Of a stretch of DNA of 64,000 nt, positions 51,006 through 63,602 are shown piece after piece; position 1 is the first letter of the stretch, and every line of letters begins with the position of its first letter. Source of the stretch: Phytophthora sp. 'mugwort' (lineage: Eukaryota > Oomycota > Peronosporomycetes > Peronosporales > Peronosporaceae). Under the pieces are notes generated by a model that saw only the letters and a program-made list of their open reading frames with translations, had not been told where the DNA came from and did not search any database. Both the position numbers and the translations under genes were made by a program. The stretch covers positions 8,246,001 through 8,310,000 of the forward strand of contig JAUCEF010000007.1 of the NCBI GenBank assembly GCA_033558025.1. The letters are read 5' to 3'.

Positions 51006-52323
51006 GACAAAGAGTTCACTCCCACCACAAAACACACAAACACACCACACAACACCCACAACACCATCCAATAACAGCTATGCCACGCGCTACTCGGACT
51101 TTTATGCCACCACCAACAGCTTCATACTCGCTTCGATTTATCGTTGACAGAGATTCTTTCATCTGATGACGTTCGATTGGTCGTGCAAGAGTGTGGGATG
51201 CTGCTGCCATATTCGCTGATTTCATTTTCGTGTCGTTGGAGCGCGATTCAATGAGTGGGGTTGTGCTAGAATAGCAACATAGACCCTCGCACACGCGAAT
51301 ACTGAAGCACACACATTCGCAAGTCCCACAACGCGGACCTGCTACATGTACAGTCTGCTGCCACAGTCTAGTGCTACGCCTGAAAAAAACTTTCTCAGTG
51401 AAGCTACACGAGACTAGCTATGTGAGTTGCTTGCACCCAATAGGCTGCTCGTCGCGGTTGCTTTGTTGATCACAAGTGCCACATCTTGCCGGCTGTCGCA
51501 ATGGCTCGTTTCGACTACCATGAGTCATGCCTTATGGCGATCGACCGGGACTGAAGGAGTGAATCTATGACTGAGAAGGTAAGGCATGGCGAAGAAACTC
51601 ACTTATCACTGTGCACTAAAGAAAACAATATCTGAAAGCGTTCACACAGTTTGTTAATTAAAGCTGCTTGATATCTGCATCATAGCGTTTCGGCTAGTAG
51701 TACGGGTGTCTGTCTACCGCGCCTCTTGTTGTGGAAGGCTACCTATGTTGTTGAATTACGACGTAATGTAATAGATGTAATTTGATATGGCAACGGAGCC
51801 AGGGTAGGTCGGTCGAAACACTGTATTCCGCACGACCCAGTCTCTGAGCACTTCGTGTCCCATACTAGTCCTTGAGCGTGTCGGATTTGGCCATCCAGGG
51901 GTTGGGAAGCAAGCAGAAAGGCTGATAAGACAAAGCCACCTCGTTGCACAGCTGACGCATGCTAGCAGGAACAAAGCTCAACCCTGCAAAATGTTGCGAA
52001 GCGAGTTTTAGTACATGAAGCATTTTTTTGCTTGTATCCGTACGAGGCGTGTTCGCCTCCCGCTGTGGTCTCGTCAGTGGCTTTATCAGTCTAGAAGTGA
52101 GAACTCGCTATCGCTGTATTGAGTTGGCTCAAACTTCTAGAACCTTTCGTATTGTCTATGATCAGAGTAATACTATTCCATCGTTACCAGTGTACCTCAT
52201 GCGCACTTCCAATACAAAAAGTGGCCTGCAAATGCGGTCGCCCATAGAAGTACTTGCTAAATCGCAAGCTCACGCAGCAAGTGCATCGCAGCACAGGCAA
52301 GCTCCAGGAAATGGAGTAGATTT

Positions 52324-52404
52324 GTCAGCGGTGGGATTTGAACCCACGAGTGCGAACACAGTAGAACTTGAGTCTACCCCCTTAGACCGCTCGGGCACAC
52401 TGAC
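52324..52404 (-). tRNA. tRNA-Leu(CAA): tRNA-Leu(CAA), array copy 38
   Basis: Identical to copy 1. Unit 38 spans 51764-53163, CC / G926, with a private G-to-A at 52175. Confidence 0.96.
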
Positions 52405-53723
52405 GACAAAGAGTTCACTCCCACCACAAAACACACAAACACACCACACAACACCCACAACACCATCCAATAACAGCTATGCCACGCGCTACTCGGCCTT
52501 CTAGTGCCACCACCAACAGTTTCATACTCGCTTCGATTTATCGTTGACAGAGATTCTTTCATCTGATGACGTTCGATTGGTCGTGCAAGAGTGTGGGATG
52601 CTGCTGCCATATTCGCTGATTTCATTTTCGTGTCGTTGGAGCGCGATTCAATGAGTGGGGTTGTGCTAGAATAGCAACATAGACCCTCGCACACGCGAAT
52701 ACTGAAGCACACACATTCGCAAGTCCCACAACGCGGACCTGCTACATGTACAGTCTGCTGCCACAGTCTAGTGCTACGCCTGAAAAAAACTTTCTCAGTG
52801 AAGCTACACGAGACTAGCTATGTGAGTTGCTTGCACCCAATAGGCTGCTCGTCGCGGTTGCTTTGTTGATCACAAGTGCCACATCTTGCCGGCTGTCGCA
52901 ATGGCTCGTTTCGACTACCATGAGTCATGCCTTATGGCGATCGACCGGGACTGAAGGAGTGAATCTATGACTGAGAAGGTAAGGCATGGCGAAGAAACTC
53001 ACTTATCACTGTGCACTAAAGAAAACAATATCTGAAAGCGTTCACACAGTTTGTTAATTAAAGCTGCTTGATATCTGCATCATAGCGTTTCGGCTAGTAG
53101 TACGGGTGTCTGTCTACCGCGCCTCTTGTTGTGGAAGGCTACCTATGTTGTTGAATTACGACGTAATGTAATAGATGTAATTTGATATGGCAACGGAGCC
53201 AGGGTAGGTCGGTCGAAACACTGTATTCCGCACGACCCAGTCTCTGAGCACTTCGTGTCCCATACTAGTCCTTGAGCGTGTCGGATTTGGCCATCCAGGG
53301 GTTGGGAAGCAAGCAGAAAGGCTGATAAGACAAAGCCACCTCGTTGCACAGCTGACGCATGCTAGCAGGAACAAAGCTCAACCCTGCAAAATGTTGCGAA
53401 GCGAGTTTTAGTACATGAAGCATTTTTTTGCTTGTATCCGTACGAGGCGTGTTCGCCTCCCGCTGTGGTCTCGTCAGTGGCTTTATCAGTCTAGAAGTGA
53501 GAACTCGCTATCGCTGTATTGAGTTGGCTCAAACTTCTAGAACCTTTCGTATTGTCTATGATCAGAGTAATACTGTTCCATCGTTACCAGTGTACCTCAT
53601 GCGCACTTCCAATACAAAAAGTGGCCTGCAAATGCGGTCGCCCATAGAAGTACTTGCTAAATCGCAAGCTCACGCAGCAAGTGCATCGCAGCACAGGCAA
53701 GCTCCAGGAAATGGAGTAGATTT

Positions 53724-53804
53724 GTCAGCGGTGGGATTTGAACCCACGAGTGCGAACACAGTAGAACTTGAGTCTACCCCCTTAGACCGCTCGGGCACAC
53801 TGAC
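53724..53804 (-). tRNA. tRNA-Leu(CAA): tRNA-Leu(CAA), array copy 39
   Basis: Identical to copy 1. Unit 39 spans 53164-54562 (1399 bp), CC / G926, with the divergent patch at 53897-53919 and T at the 1304 site. Confidence 0.96.
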
Positions 53805-55122
53805 GACAAAGAGTTCACTCCCACCACAAAACACACAAACACACCACACAACACCCACAACACCATCCAATAACAGCTATGCCACGCGCTACTCGGACTT
53901 TTATGCCACCACCAACAGCTTCATACTCGCTTCGATTTATCGTTGACAGAGATTCTTTCATCTGATGACGTTCGATTGGTCGTGCAAGAGTGTGGGATGC
54001 TGCTGCCATATTCGCTGATTTCATTTTCGTGTCGTTGGAGCGCGATTCAATGAGTGGGGTTGTGCTAGAATAGCAACATAGACCCTCGCACACGCGAATA
54101 CTGAAGCACACACATTCGCAAGTCCCACAACGCGGACCTGCTACATGTACAGTCTGCTGCCACAGTCTAGTGCTACGCCTGAAAAAAACTTTCTCAGTGA
54201 AGCTACACGAGACTAGCTATGTGAGTTGCTTGCACCCAATAGGCTGCTCGTCGCGGTTGCTTTGTTGATCACAAGTGCCACATCTTGCCGGCTGTCGCAA
54301 TGGCTCGTTTCGACTACCATGAGTCATGCCTTATGGCGATCGACCGGGACTGAAGGAGTGAATCTATGACTGAGAAGGTAAGGCATGGCGAAGAAACTCA
54401 CTTATCACTGTGCACTAAAGAAAACAATATCTGAAAGCGTTCACACAGTTTGTTAATTAAAGCTGTTTGATATCTGCATCATAGCGTTTCGGCTAGTAGT
54501 ACGGGTGTCTGTCTACCGCGCCTCTTGTTGTGGAAGGCTACCTATGTTGTTGAATTACGACGTAATGTAATAGATGTAATTTGATATGGCAACGGAGCCA
54601 GGGTAGGTCGGTCGAAACACTGTATTCCGCACGACCCAGTCTCTGAGCACTTCGTGTCCCATACTAGTCCTTGAGCGTGTCGGATTTGGCCATCCAGGGG
54701 TTGGGAAGCAAGCAGAAAGGCTGATAAGACAAAGCCACCTCGTTGCACAGCTGACGCATGCTAGCAGGAACAAAGCTCAACCCTGCAAAATGTTGCGAAG
54801 CGAGTTTTAGTACATGAAGCATTTTTTTGCTTGTATCCGTACGAGGCGTGTTCGCCTCCCGCTGTGGTCTCGTCAGTGGCTTTATCAGTCTAGAAGTGAG
54901 AACTCGCTATCGCTGTATTGAGTTGGCTCAAACTTCTAGAACCTTTCGTATTGTCTATGATCAGAGTAATACTGTTCCATCGTTACCAGTGTACCTCATG
55001 CGCACTTCCAATACAAAAAGTGGCCTGCAAATGCGGTCGCCCATAGAAGTACTTGCTAAATCGCAAGCTCACGCAGCAAGTGCATCGCAGCACAGGCAAG
55101 CTCCAGGAAATGGAGTAGATTT

Positions 55123-55203
55123 GTCAGCGGTGGGATTTGAACCCACGAGTGCGAACACAGTAGAACTTGAGTCTACCCCCTTAGACCGCTCGGGCACACT
55201 GAC
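55123..55203 (-). tRNA. tRNA-Leu(CAA): tRNA-Leu(CAA), array copy 40
   Basis: Identical to copy 1. Unit 40 spans 54563-55962, CC / G926, T at the 1304 site. Confidence 0.96.
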
Positions 55204-56522
55204 GACAAAGAGTTCACTCCCACCACAAAACACACAAACACACCACACAACACCCACAACACCATCCAATAACAGCTATGCCACGCGCTACTCGGCCTTC
55301 TAGTGCCACCACCAACAGTTTCATACTCGCTTCGATTTATCGTTGACAGAGATTCTTTCATCTGATGACGTTCGATTGGTCGTGCAAGAGTGTGGGATGC
55401 TGCTGCCATATTCGCTGATTTCATTTTCGTGTCGTTGGAGCGCGATTCAATGAGTGGGGTTGTGCTAGAATAGCAACATAGACCCTCGCACACGCGAATA
55501 CTGAAGCACACACATTCGCAAGTCCCACAACGCGGACCTGCTACATGTACAGTCTGCTGCCACAGTCTAGTGCTACGCCTGAAAAAAACTTTCTCAGTGA
55601 AGCTACACGAGACTAGCTATGTGAGTTGCTTGCACCCAATAGGCTGCTCGTCGCGGTTGCTTTGTTGATCACAAGTGCCACATCTTGCCGGCTGTCGCAA
55701 TGGCTCGTTTCGACTACCATGAGTCATGCCTTATGGCGATCGACCGGGACTGAAGGAGTGAATCTATGACTGAGAAGGTAAGGCATGGCGAAGAAACTCA
55801 CTTATCACTGTGCACTAAAGAAAACAATATCTGAAAGCGTTCACACAGTTTGTTAATTAAAGCTGTTTGATATCTGCATCATAGCGTTTCGGCTAGTAGT
55901 ACGGGTGTCTGTCTACCGCGCCTCTTGTTGTGGAAGGCTACCTATGTTGTTGAATTACGACGTAATGTAATAGATGTAATTTGATATGGCAACGGAGCCA
56001 GGGTAGGTCGGTCGAAACACTGTATTCCGCACGACCCAGTCTCTGAGCACTTCGTGTCCCATACTAGTCCTTGAGCGTGTCGGATTTGGCCATCCAGGGG
56101 TTGGGAAGCAAGCAGAAAGGCTGATAAGACAAAGCCACCTCGTTGCACAGCTGACGCATGCTAGCAGGAACAAAGCTCAACCCTGCAAAATGTTGCGAAG
56201 CGAGTTTTAGTACATGAAGCATTTTTTTGCTTGTATCCGTACGAGGCGTGTTCGCCTCCCGCTGTGGTCTCGTCAGTGGCTTTATCAGTCTAGAAGTGAG
56301 AACTCGCTATCGCTGTATTGAGTTGGCTCAAACTTCTAGAACCTTTCGTATTGTCTATGATCAGAGTAATACTGTTCCATCGTTACCAGTGTACCTCATG
56401 CGCACTTCCAATACAAAAAGTGGCCTGCAAATGCGGTCGCCCATAGAAGTACTTGCTAAATCGCAAGCTCACGCAGCAAGTGCATCGCAGCACAGGCAAG
56501 CTCCAGGAAATGGAGTAGATTT

Positions 56523-56603
56523 GTCAGCGGTGGGATTTGAACCCACGAGTGCGAACACAGTAGAACTTGAGTCTACCCCCTTAGACCGCTCGGGCACACT
56601 GAC
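56523..56603 (-). tRNA. tRNA-Leu(CAA): tRNA-Leu(CAA), array copy 41
   Basis: Identical to copy 1. Unit 41 spans 55963-57362, CC / G926, T at the 1304 site. Confidence 0.96.
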
Positions 56604-57922
56604 GACAAAGAGTTCACTCCCACCACAAAACACACAAACACACCACACAACACCCACAACACCATCCAATAACAGCTATGCCACGCGCTACTCGGCCTTC
56701 TAGTGCCACCACCAACAGTTTCATACTCGCTTCGATTTATCGTTGACAGAGATTCTTTCATCTGATGACGTTCGATTGGTCGTGCAAGAGTGTGGGATGC
56801 TGCTGCCATATTCGCTGATTTCATTTTCGTGTCGTTGGAGCGCGATTCAATGAGTGGGGTTGTGCTAGAATAGCAACATAGACCCTCGCACACGCGAATA
56901 CTGAAGCACACACATTCGCAAGTCCCACAACGCGGACCTGCTACATGTACAGTCTGCTGCCACAGTCTAGTGCTACGCCTGAAAAAAACTTTCTCAGTGA
57001 AGCTACACGAGACTAGCTATGTGAGTTGCTTGCACCCAATAGGCTGCTCGTCGCGGTTGCTTTGTTGATCACAAGTGCCACATCTTGCCGGCTGTCGCAA
57101 TGGCTCGTTTCGACTACCATGAGTCATGCCTTATGGCGATCGACCGGGACTGAAGGAGTGAATCTATGACTGAGAAGGTAAGGCATGGCGAAGAAACTCA
57201 CTTATCACTGTGCACTAAAGAAAACAATATCTGAAAGCGTTCACACAGTTTGTTAATTAAAGCTGTTTGATATCTGCATCATAGCGTTTCGGCTAGTAGT
57301 ACGGGTGTCTGTCTACCGCGCCTCTTGTTGTGGAAGGCTACCTATGTTGTTGAATTACGACGTAATGTAATAGATGTAATTTGATATGGCAACGGAGCCA
57401 GGGTAGGTCGGTCGAAACACTGTATTCCGCACGACCCAGTCTCTGAGCACTTCGTGTCCCATACTAGTCCTTGAGCGTGTCGGATTTGGCCATCCAGGGG
57501 TTGGGAAGCAAGCAGAAAGGCTGATAAGACAAAGCCACCTCGTTGCACAGCTGACGCATGCTAGCAGGAACAAAGCTCAACCCTGCAAAATGTTGCGAAG
57601 CGAGTTTTAGTACATGAAGCATTTTTTTGCTTGTATCCGTACGAGGCGTGTTCGCCTCCCGCTGTGGTCTCGTCAGTGGCTTTATCAGTCTAGAAGTGAG
57701 AACTCGCTATCGCTGTATTGAGTTGGCTCAAACTTCTAGAACCTTTCGTATTGTCTATGATCAGAGTAATACTGTTCCATCGTTACCAGTGTACCTCATG
57801 CGCACTTCCAATACAAAAAGTGGCCTGCAAATGCGGTCGCCCATAGAAGTACTTGCTAAATCGCAAGCTCACGCAGCAAGTGCATCGCAGCACAGGCAAG
57901 CTCCAGGAAATGGAGTAGATTT

Positions 57923-58003
57923 GTCAGCGGTGGGATTTGAACCCACGAGTGCGAACACAGTAGAACTTGAGTCTACCCCCTTAGACCGCTCGGGCACACT
58001 GAC
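57923..58003 (-). tRNA. tRNA-Leu(CAA): tRNA-Leu(CAA), array copy 42
   Basis: Identical to copy 1. Unit 42 spans 57363-58762, CC / G926, T at the 1304 site. It ends a run of four consecutive T1304 units. Confidence 0.96.
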
Positions 58004-59322
58004 GACAAAGAGTTCACTCCCACCACAAAACACACAAACACACCACACAACACCCACAACACCATCCAATAACAGCTATGCCACGCGCTACTCGGCCTTC
58101 TAGTGCCACCACCAACAGTTTCATACTCGCTTCGATTTATCGTTGACAGAGATTCTTTCATCTGATGACGTTCGATTGGTCGTGCAAGAGTGTGGGATGC
58201 TGCTGCCATATTCGCTGATTTCATTTTCGTGTCGTTGGAGCGCGATTCAATGAGTGGGGTTGTGCTAGAATAGCAACATAGACCCTCGCACACGCGAATA
58301 CTGAAGCACACACATTCGCAAGTCCCACAACGCGGACCTGCTACATGTACAGTCTGCTGCCACAGTCTAGTGCTACGCCTGAAAAAAACTTTCTCAGTGA
58401 AGCTACACGAGACTAGCTATGTGAGTTGCTTGCACCCAATAGGCTGCTCGTCGCGGTTGCTTTGTTGATCACAAGTGCCACATCTTGCCGGCTGTCGCAA
58501 TGGCTCGTTTCGACTACCATGAGTCATGCCTTATGGCGATCGACCGGGACTGAAGGAGTGAATCTATGACTGAGAAGGTAAGGCATGGCGAAGAAACTCA
58601 CTTATCACTGTGCACTAAAGAAAACAATATCTGAAAGCGTTCACACAGTTTGTTAATTAAAGCTGTTTGATATCTGCATCATAGCGTTTCGGCTAGTAGT
58701 ACGGGTGTCTGTCTACCGCGCCTCTTGTTGTGGAAGGCTACCTATGTTGTTGAATTACGACGTAATGTAATAGATGTAATTTGATATGGCAACGGAGCCA
58801 GGGTAGGTCGGTCGAAACACTGTATTCCGCACGACCCAGTCTCTGAGCACTTCGTGTCCCATACTAGTCCTTGAGCGTGTCGGATTTGGCCATCCAGGGG
58901 TTGGGAAGCAAGCAGAAAGGCTGATAAGACAAAGCCACCTCGTTGCACAGCTGACGCATGCTAGCAGGAACAAAGCTCAACCCTGCAAAATGTTGCGAAG
59001 CGAGTTTTAGTACATGAAGCATTTTTTTGCTTGTATCCGTACGAGGCGTGTTCGCCTCCCGCTGTGGTCTCGTCAGTGGCTTTATCAGTCTAGAAGTGAG
59101 AACTCGCTATCGCTGTATTGAGTTGGCTCAAACTTCTAGAACCTTTCGTATTGTCTATGATCAGAGTAATACTGTTCCATCGTTACCAGTGTACCTCATG
59201 CGCACTTCCAATACAAAAAGTGGCCTGCAAATGCGGTCGCCCATAGAAGTACTTGCTAAATCGCAAGCTCACGCAGCAAGTGCATCGCAGCACAGGCAAG
59301 CTCCAGGAAATGGAGTAGATTT

Positions 59323-59403
59323 GTCAGCGGTGGGATTTGAACCCACGAGTGCGAACACAGTAGAACTTGAGTCTACCCCCTTAGACCGCTCGGGCACACT
59401 GAC
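59323..59403 (-). tRNA. tRNA-Leu(CAA): tRNA-Leu(CAA), array copy 43
   Basis: Identical to copy 1. Unit 43 spans 58763-60162, CC / G926, with a private C-to-T at 59419 that breaks the edge of the A/C tract upstream of the gene. Confidence 0.96.
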
Positions 59404-60722
59404 GACAAAGAGTTCACTTCCACCACAAAACACACAAACACACCACACAACACCCACAACACCATCCAATAACAGCTATGCCACGCGCTACTCGGCCTTC
59501 TAGTGCCACCACCAACAGTTTCATACTCGCTTCGATTTATCGTTGACAGAGATTCTTTCATCTGATGACGTTCGATTGGTCGTGCAAGAGTGTGGGATGC
59601 TGCTGCCATATTCGCTGATTTCATTTTCGTGTCGTTGGAGCGCGATTCAATGAGTGGGGTTGTGCTAGAATAGCAACATAGACCCTCGCACACGCGAATA
59701 CTGAAGCACACACATTCGCAAGTCCCACAACGCGGACCTGCTACATGTACAGTCTGCTGCCACAGTCTAGTGCTACGCCTGAAAAAAACTTTCTCAGTGA
59801 AGCTACACGAGACTAGCTATGTGAGTTGCTTGCACCCAATAGGCTGCTCGTCGCGGTTGCTTTGTTGATCACAAGTGCCACATCTTGCCGGCTGTCGCAA
59901 TGGCTCGTTTCGACTACCATGAGTCATGCCTTATGGCGATCGACCGGGACTGAAGGAGTGAATCTATGACTGAGAAGGTAAGGCATGGCGAAGAAACTCA
60001 CTTATCACTGTGCACTAAAGAAAACAATATCTGAAAGCGTTCACACAGTTTGTTAATTAAAGCTGCTTGATATCTGCATCATAGCGTTTCGGCTAGTAGT
60101 ACGGGTGTCTGTCTACCGCGCCTCTTGTTGTGGAAGGCTACCTATGTTGTTGAATTACGACGTAATGTAATAGATGTAATTTGATATGGCAACGGAGCCA
60201 GGGTAGGTCGGTCGAAACACTGTATTCCGCACGACCCAGTCTCTGAGCACTTCGTGTCCCATACTAGTCCTTGAGCGTGTCGGATTTGGCCATCCAGGGG
60301 TTGGGAAGCAAGCAGAAAGGCTGATAAGACAAAGCCACCTCGTTGCACAGCTGACGCATGCTAGCAGGAACAAAGCTCAACCCTGCAAAATGTTGCGAAG
60401 CGAGTTTTAGTACATGAAGCATTTTTTTGCTTGTATCCGTACGAGGCGTGTTCGCCTCCCGCTGTGGTCTCGTCAGTGGCTTTATCAGTCTAGAAGTGAG
60501 AACTCGCTATCGCTGTATTGAGTTGGCTCAAACTTCTAGAACCTTTCGTATTGTCTATGATCAGAGTAATACTGTTCCATCGTTACCAGTGTACCTCATG
60601 CGCACTTCCAATACAAAAAGTGGCCTGCAAATGCGGTCGCCCATAGAAGTACTTGCTAAATCGCAAGCTCACGCAGCAAGTGCATCGCAGCACAGGCAAG
60701 CTCCAGGAAATGGAGTAGATTT

Positions 60723-60803
60723 GTCAGCGGTGGGATTTGAACCCACGAGTGCGAACACAGTAGAACTTGAGTCTACCCCCTTAGACCGCTCGGGCACACT
60801 GAC
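60723..60803 (-). tRNA. tRNA-Leu(CAA): tRNA-Leu(CAA), array copy 44
   Basis: Identical to copy 1. Unit 44 spans 60163-61562, CC / G926, with A at the 1155 site (shared with unit 20) and a private T-to-C at the 1201 site. Confidence 0.96.
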
Positions 60804-62122
60804 GACAAAGAGTTCACTCCCACCACAAAACACACAAACACACCACACAACACCCACAACACCATCCAATAACAGCTATGCCACGCGCTACTCGGCCTTC
60901 TAGTGCCACCACCAACAGTTTCATACTCGCTTCGATTTATCGTTGACAGAGATTCTTTCATCTGATGACGTTCGATTGGTCGTGCAAGAGTGTGGGATGC
61001 TGCTGCCATATTCGCTGATTTCATTTTCGTGTCGTTGGAGCGCGATTCAATGAGTGGGGTTGTGCTAGAATAGCAACATAGACCCTCGCACACGCGAATA
61101 CTGAAGCACACACATTCGCAAGTCCCACAACGCGGACCTGCTACATGTACAGTCTGCTGCCACAGTCTAGTGCTACGCCTGAAAAAAACTTTCTCAGTGA
61201 AGCTACACGAGACTAGCTATGTGAGTTGCTTGCACCCAATAGGCTGCTCGTCGCGGTTGCTTTGTTGATCACAAGTGCCACATCTTGCCGGCTGTCGCAA
61301 TGGCTCGTTTCGACTAACATGAGTCATGCCTTATGGCGATCGACCGGGACTGAAGGAGTGAACCTATGACTGAGAAGGTAAGGCATGGCGAAGAAACTCA
61401 CTTATCACTGTGCACTAAAGAAAACAATATCTGAAAGCGTTCACACAGTTTGTTAATTAAAGCTGCTTGATATCTGCATCATAGCGTTTCGGCTAGTAGT
61501 ACGGGTGTCTGTCTACCGCGCCTCTTGTTGTGGAAGGCTACCTATGTTGTTGAATTACGACGTAATGTAATAGATGTAATTTGATATGGCAACGGAGCCA
61601 GGGTAGGTCGGTCGAAACACTGTATTCCGCACGACCCAGTCTCTGAGCACTTCGTGTCCCATACTAGTCCTTGAGCGTGTCGGATTTGGCCATCCAGGGG
61701 TTGGGAAGCAAGCAGAAAGGCTGATAAGACAAAGCCACCTCGTTGCACAGCTGACGCATGCTAGCAGGAACAAAGCTCAACCCTGCAAAATGTTGCGAAG
61801 CGAGTTTTAGTACATGAAGCATTTTTTTGCTTGTATCCGTACGAGGCGTGTTCGCCTCCCGCTGTGGTCTCGTCAGTGGCTTTATCAGTCTAGAAGTGAG
61901 AACTCGCTATCGCTGTATTGAGTTGGCTCAAACTTCTAGAACCTTTCGTATTGTCTATGATCAGAGTAATACTGTTCCATCGTTACCAGTGTACCTCATG
62001 CGCACTTCCAATACAAAAAGTGGCCTGCAAATGCGGTCGCCCATAGAAGTACTTGCTAAATCGCAAGCTCACGCAGCAAGTGCATCGCAGCACAGGCAAG
62101 CTCCAGGAAATGGAGTAGATTT

Positions 62123-62203
62123 GTCAGCGGTGGGATTTGAACCCACGAGTGCGAACACAGTAGAACTTGAGTCTACCCCCTTAGACCGCTCGGGCACACT
62201 GAC
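62123..62203 (-). tRNA. tRNA-Leu(CAA): tRNA-Leu(CAA), array copy 45
   Basis: Identical to copy 1. Unit 45 spans 61563-62961 (1399 bp), CC / G926, with the divergent patch at 62296-62318. Confidence 0.96.
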
Positions 62204-63521
62204 GACAAAGAGTTCACTCCCACCACAAAACACACAAACACACCACACAACACCCACAACACCATCCAATAACAGCTATGCCACGCGCTACTCGGACTTT
62301 TATGCCACCACCAACAGCTTCATACTCGCTTCGATTTATCGTTGACAGAGATTCTTTCATCTGATGACGTTCGATTGGTCGTGCAAGAGTGTGGGATGCT
62401 GCTGCCATATTCGCTGATTTCATTTTCGTGTCGTTGGAGCGCGATTCAATGAGTGGGGTTGTGCTAGAATAGCAACATAGACCCTCGCACACGCGAATAC
62501 TGAAGCACACACATTCGCAAGTCCCACAACGCGGACCTGCTACATGTACAGTCTGCTGCCACAGTCTAGTGCTACGCCTGAAAAAAACTTTCTCAGTGAA
62601 GCTACACGAGACTAGCTATGTGAGTTGCTTGCACCCAATAGGCTGCTCGTCGCGGTTGCTTTGTTGATCACAAGTGCCACATCTTGCCGGCTGTCGCAAT
62701 GGCTCGTTTCGACTACCATGAGTCATGCCTTATGGCGATCGACCGGGACTGAAGGAGTGAATCTATGACTGAGAAGGTAAGGCATGGCGAAGAAACTCAC
62801 TTATCACTGTGCACTAAAGAAAACAATATCTGAAAGCGTTCACACAGTTTGTTAATTAAAGCTGCTTGATATCTGCATCATAGCGTTTCGGCTAGTAGTA
62901 CGGGTGTCTGTCTACCGCGCCTCTTGTTGTGGAAGGCTACCTATGTTGTTGAATTACGACGTAATGTAATAGATGTAATTTGATATGGCAACGGAGCCAG
63001 GGTAGGTCGGTCGAAACACTGTATTCCGCACGACCCAGTCTCTGAGCACTTCGTGTCCCATACTAGTCCTTGAGCGTGTCGGATTTGGCCATCCAGGGGT
63101 TGGGAAGCAAGCAGAAAGGCTGATAAGACAAAGCCACCTCGTTGCACAGCTGACGCATGCTAGCAGGAACAAAGCTCAACCCTGCAAAATGTTGCGAAGC
63201 GAGTTTTAGTACATGAAGCATTTTTTTGCTTGTATCCGTACGAGGCGTGTTCGCCTCCCGCTGTGGTCTCGTCAGTGGCTTTATCAGTCTAGAAGTGAGA
63301 ACTCGCTATCGCTGTATTGAGTTGGCTCAAACTTCTAGAACCTTTCGTATTGTCTATGATCAGAGTAATACTGTTCCATCGTTACCAGTGTACCTCATGC
63401 GCACTTCCAATACAAAAAGTGGCCTGCAAATGCGGTCGCCCATAGAAGTACTTGCTAAATCGCAAGCTCACGCAGCAAGTGCATCGCAGCACAGGCAAGC
63501 TCCAGGAAATGGAGTAGATTT

Positions 63522-63602
63522 GTCAGCGGTGGGATTTGAACCCACGAGTGCGAACACAGTAGAACTTGAGTCTACCCCCTTAGACCGCTCGGGCACACTG
63601 AC
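63522..63602 (-). tRNA. tRNA-Leu(CAA): tRNA-Leu(CAA), array copy 46
   Basis: Identical to copy 1. Unit 46 starts at 62962 and is cut by the window end after 1039 bp. It is CC / G926 with the divergent patch at 63695-63717. Confidence 0.96.
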
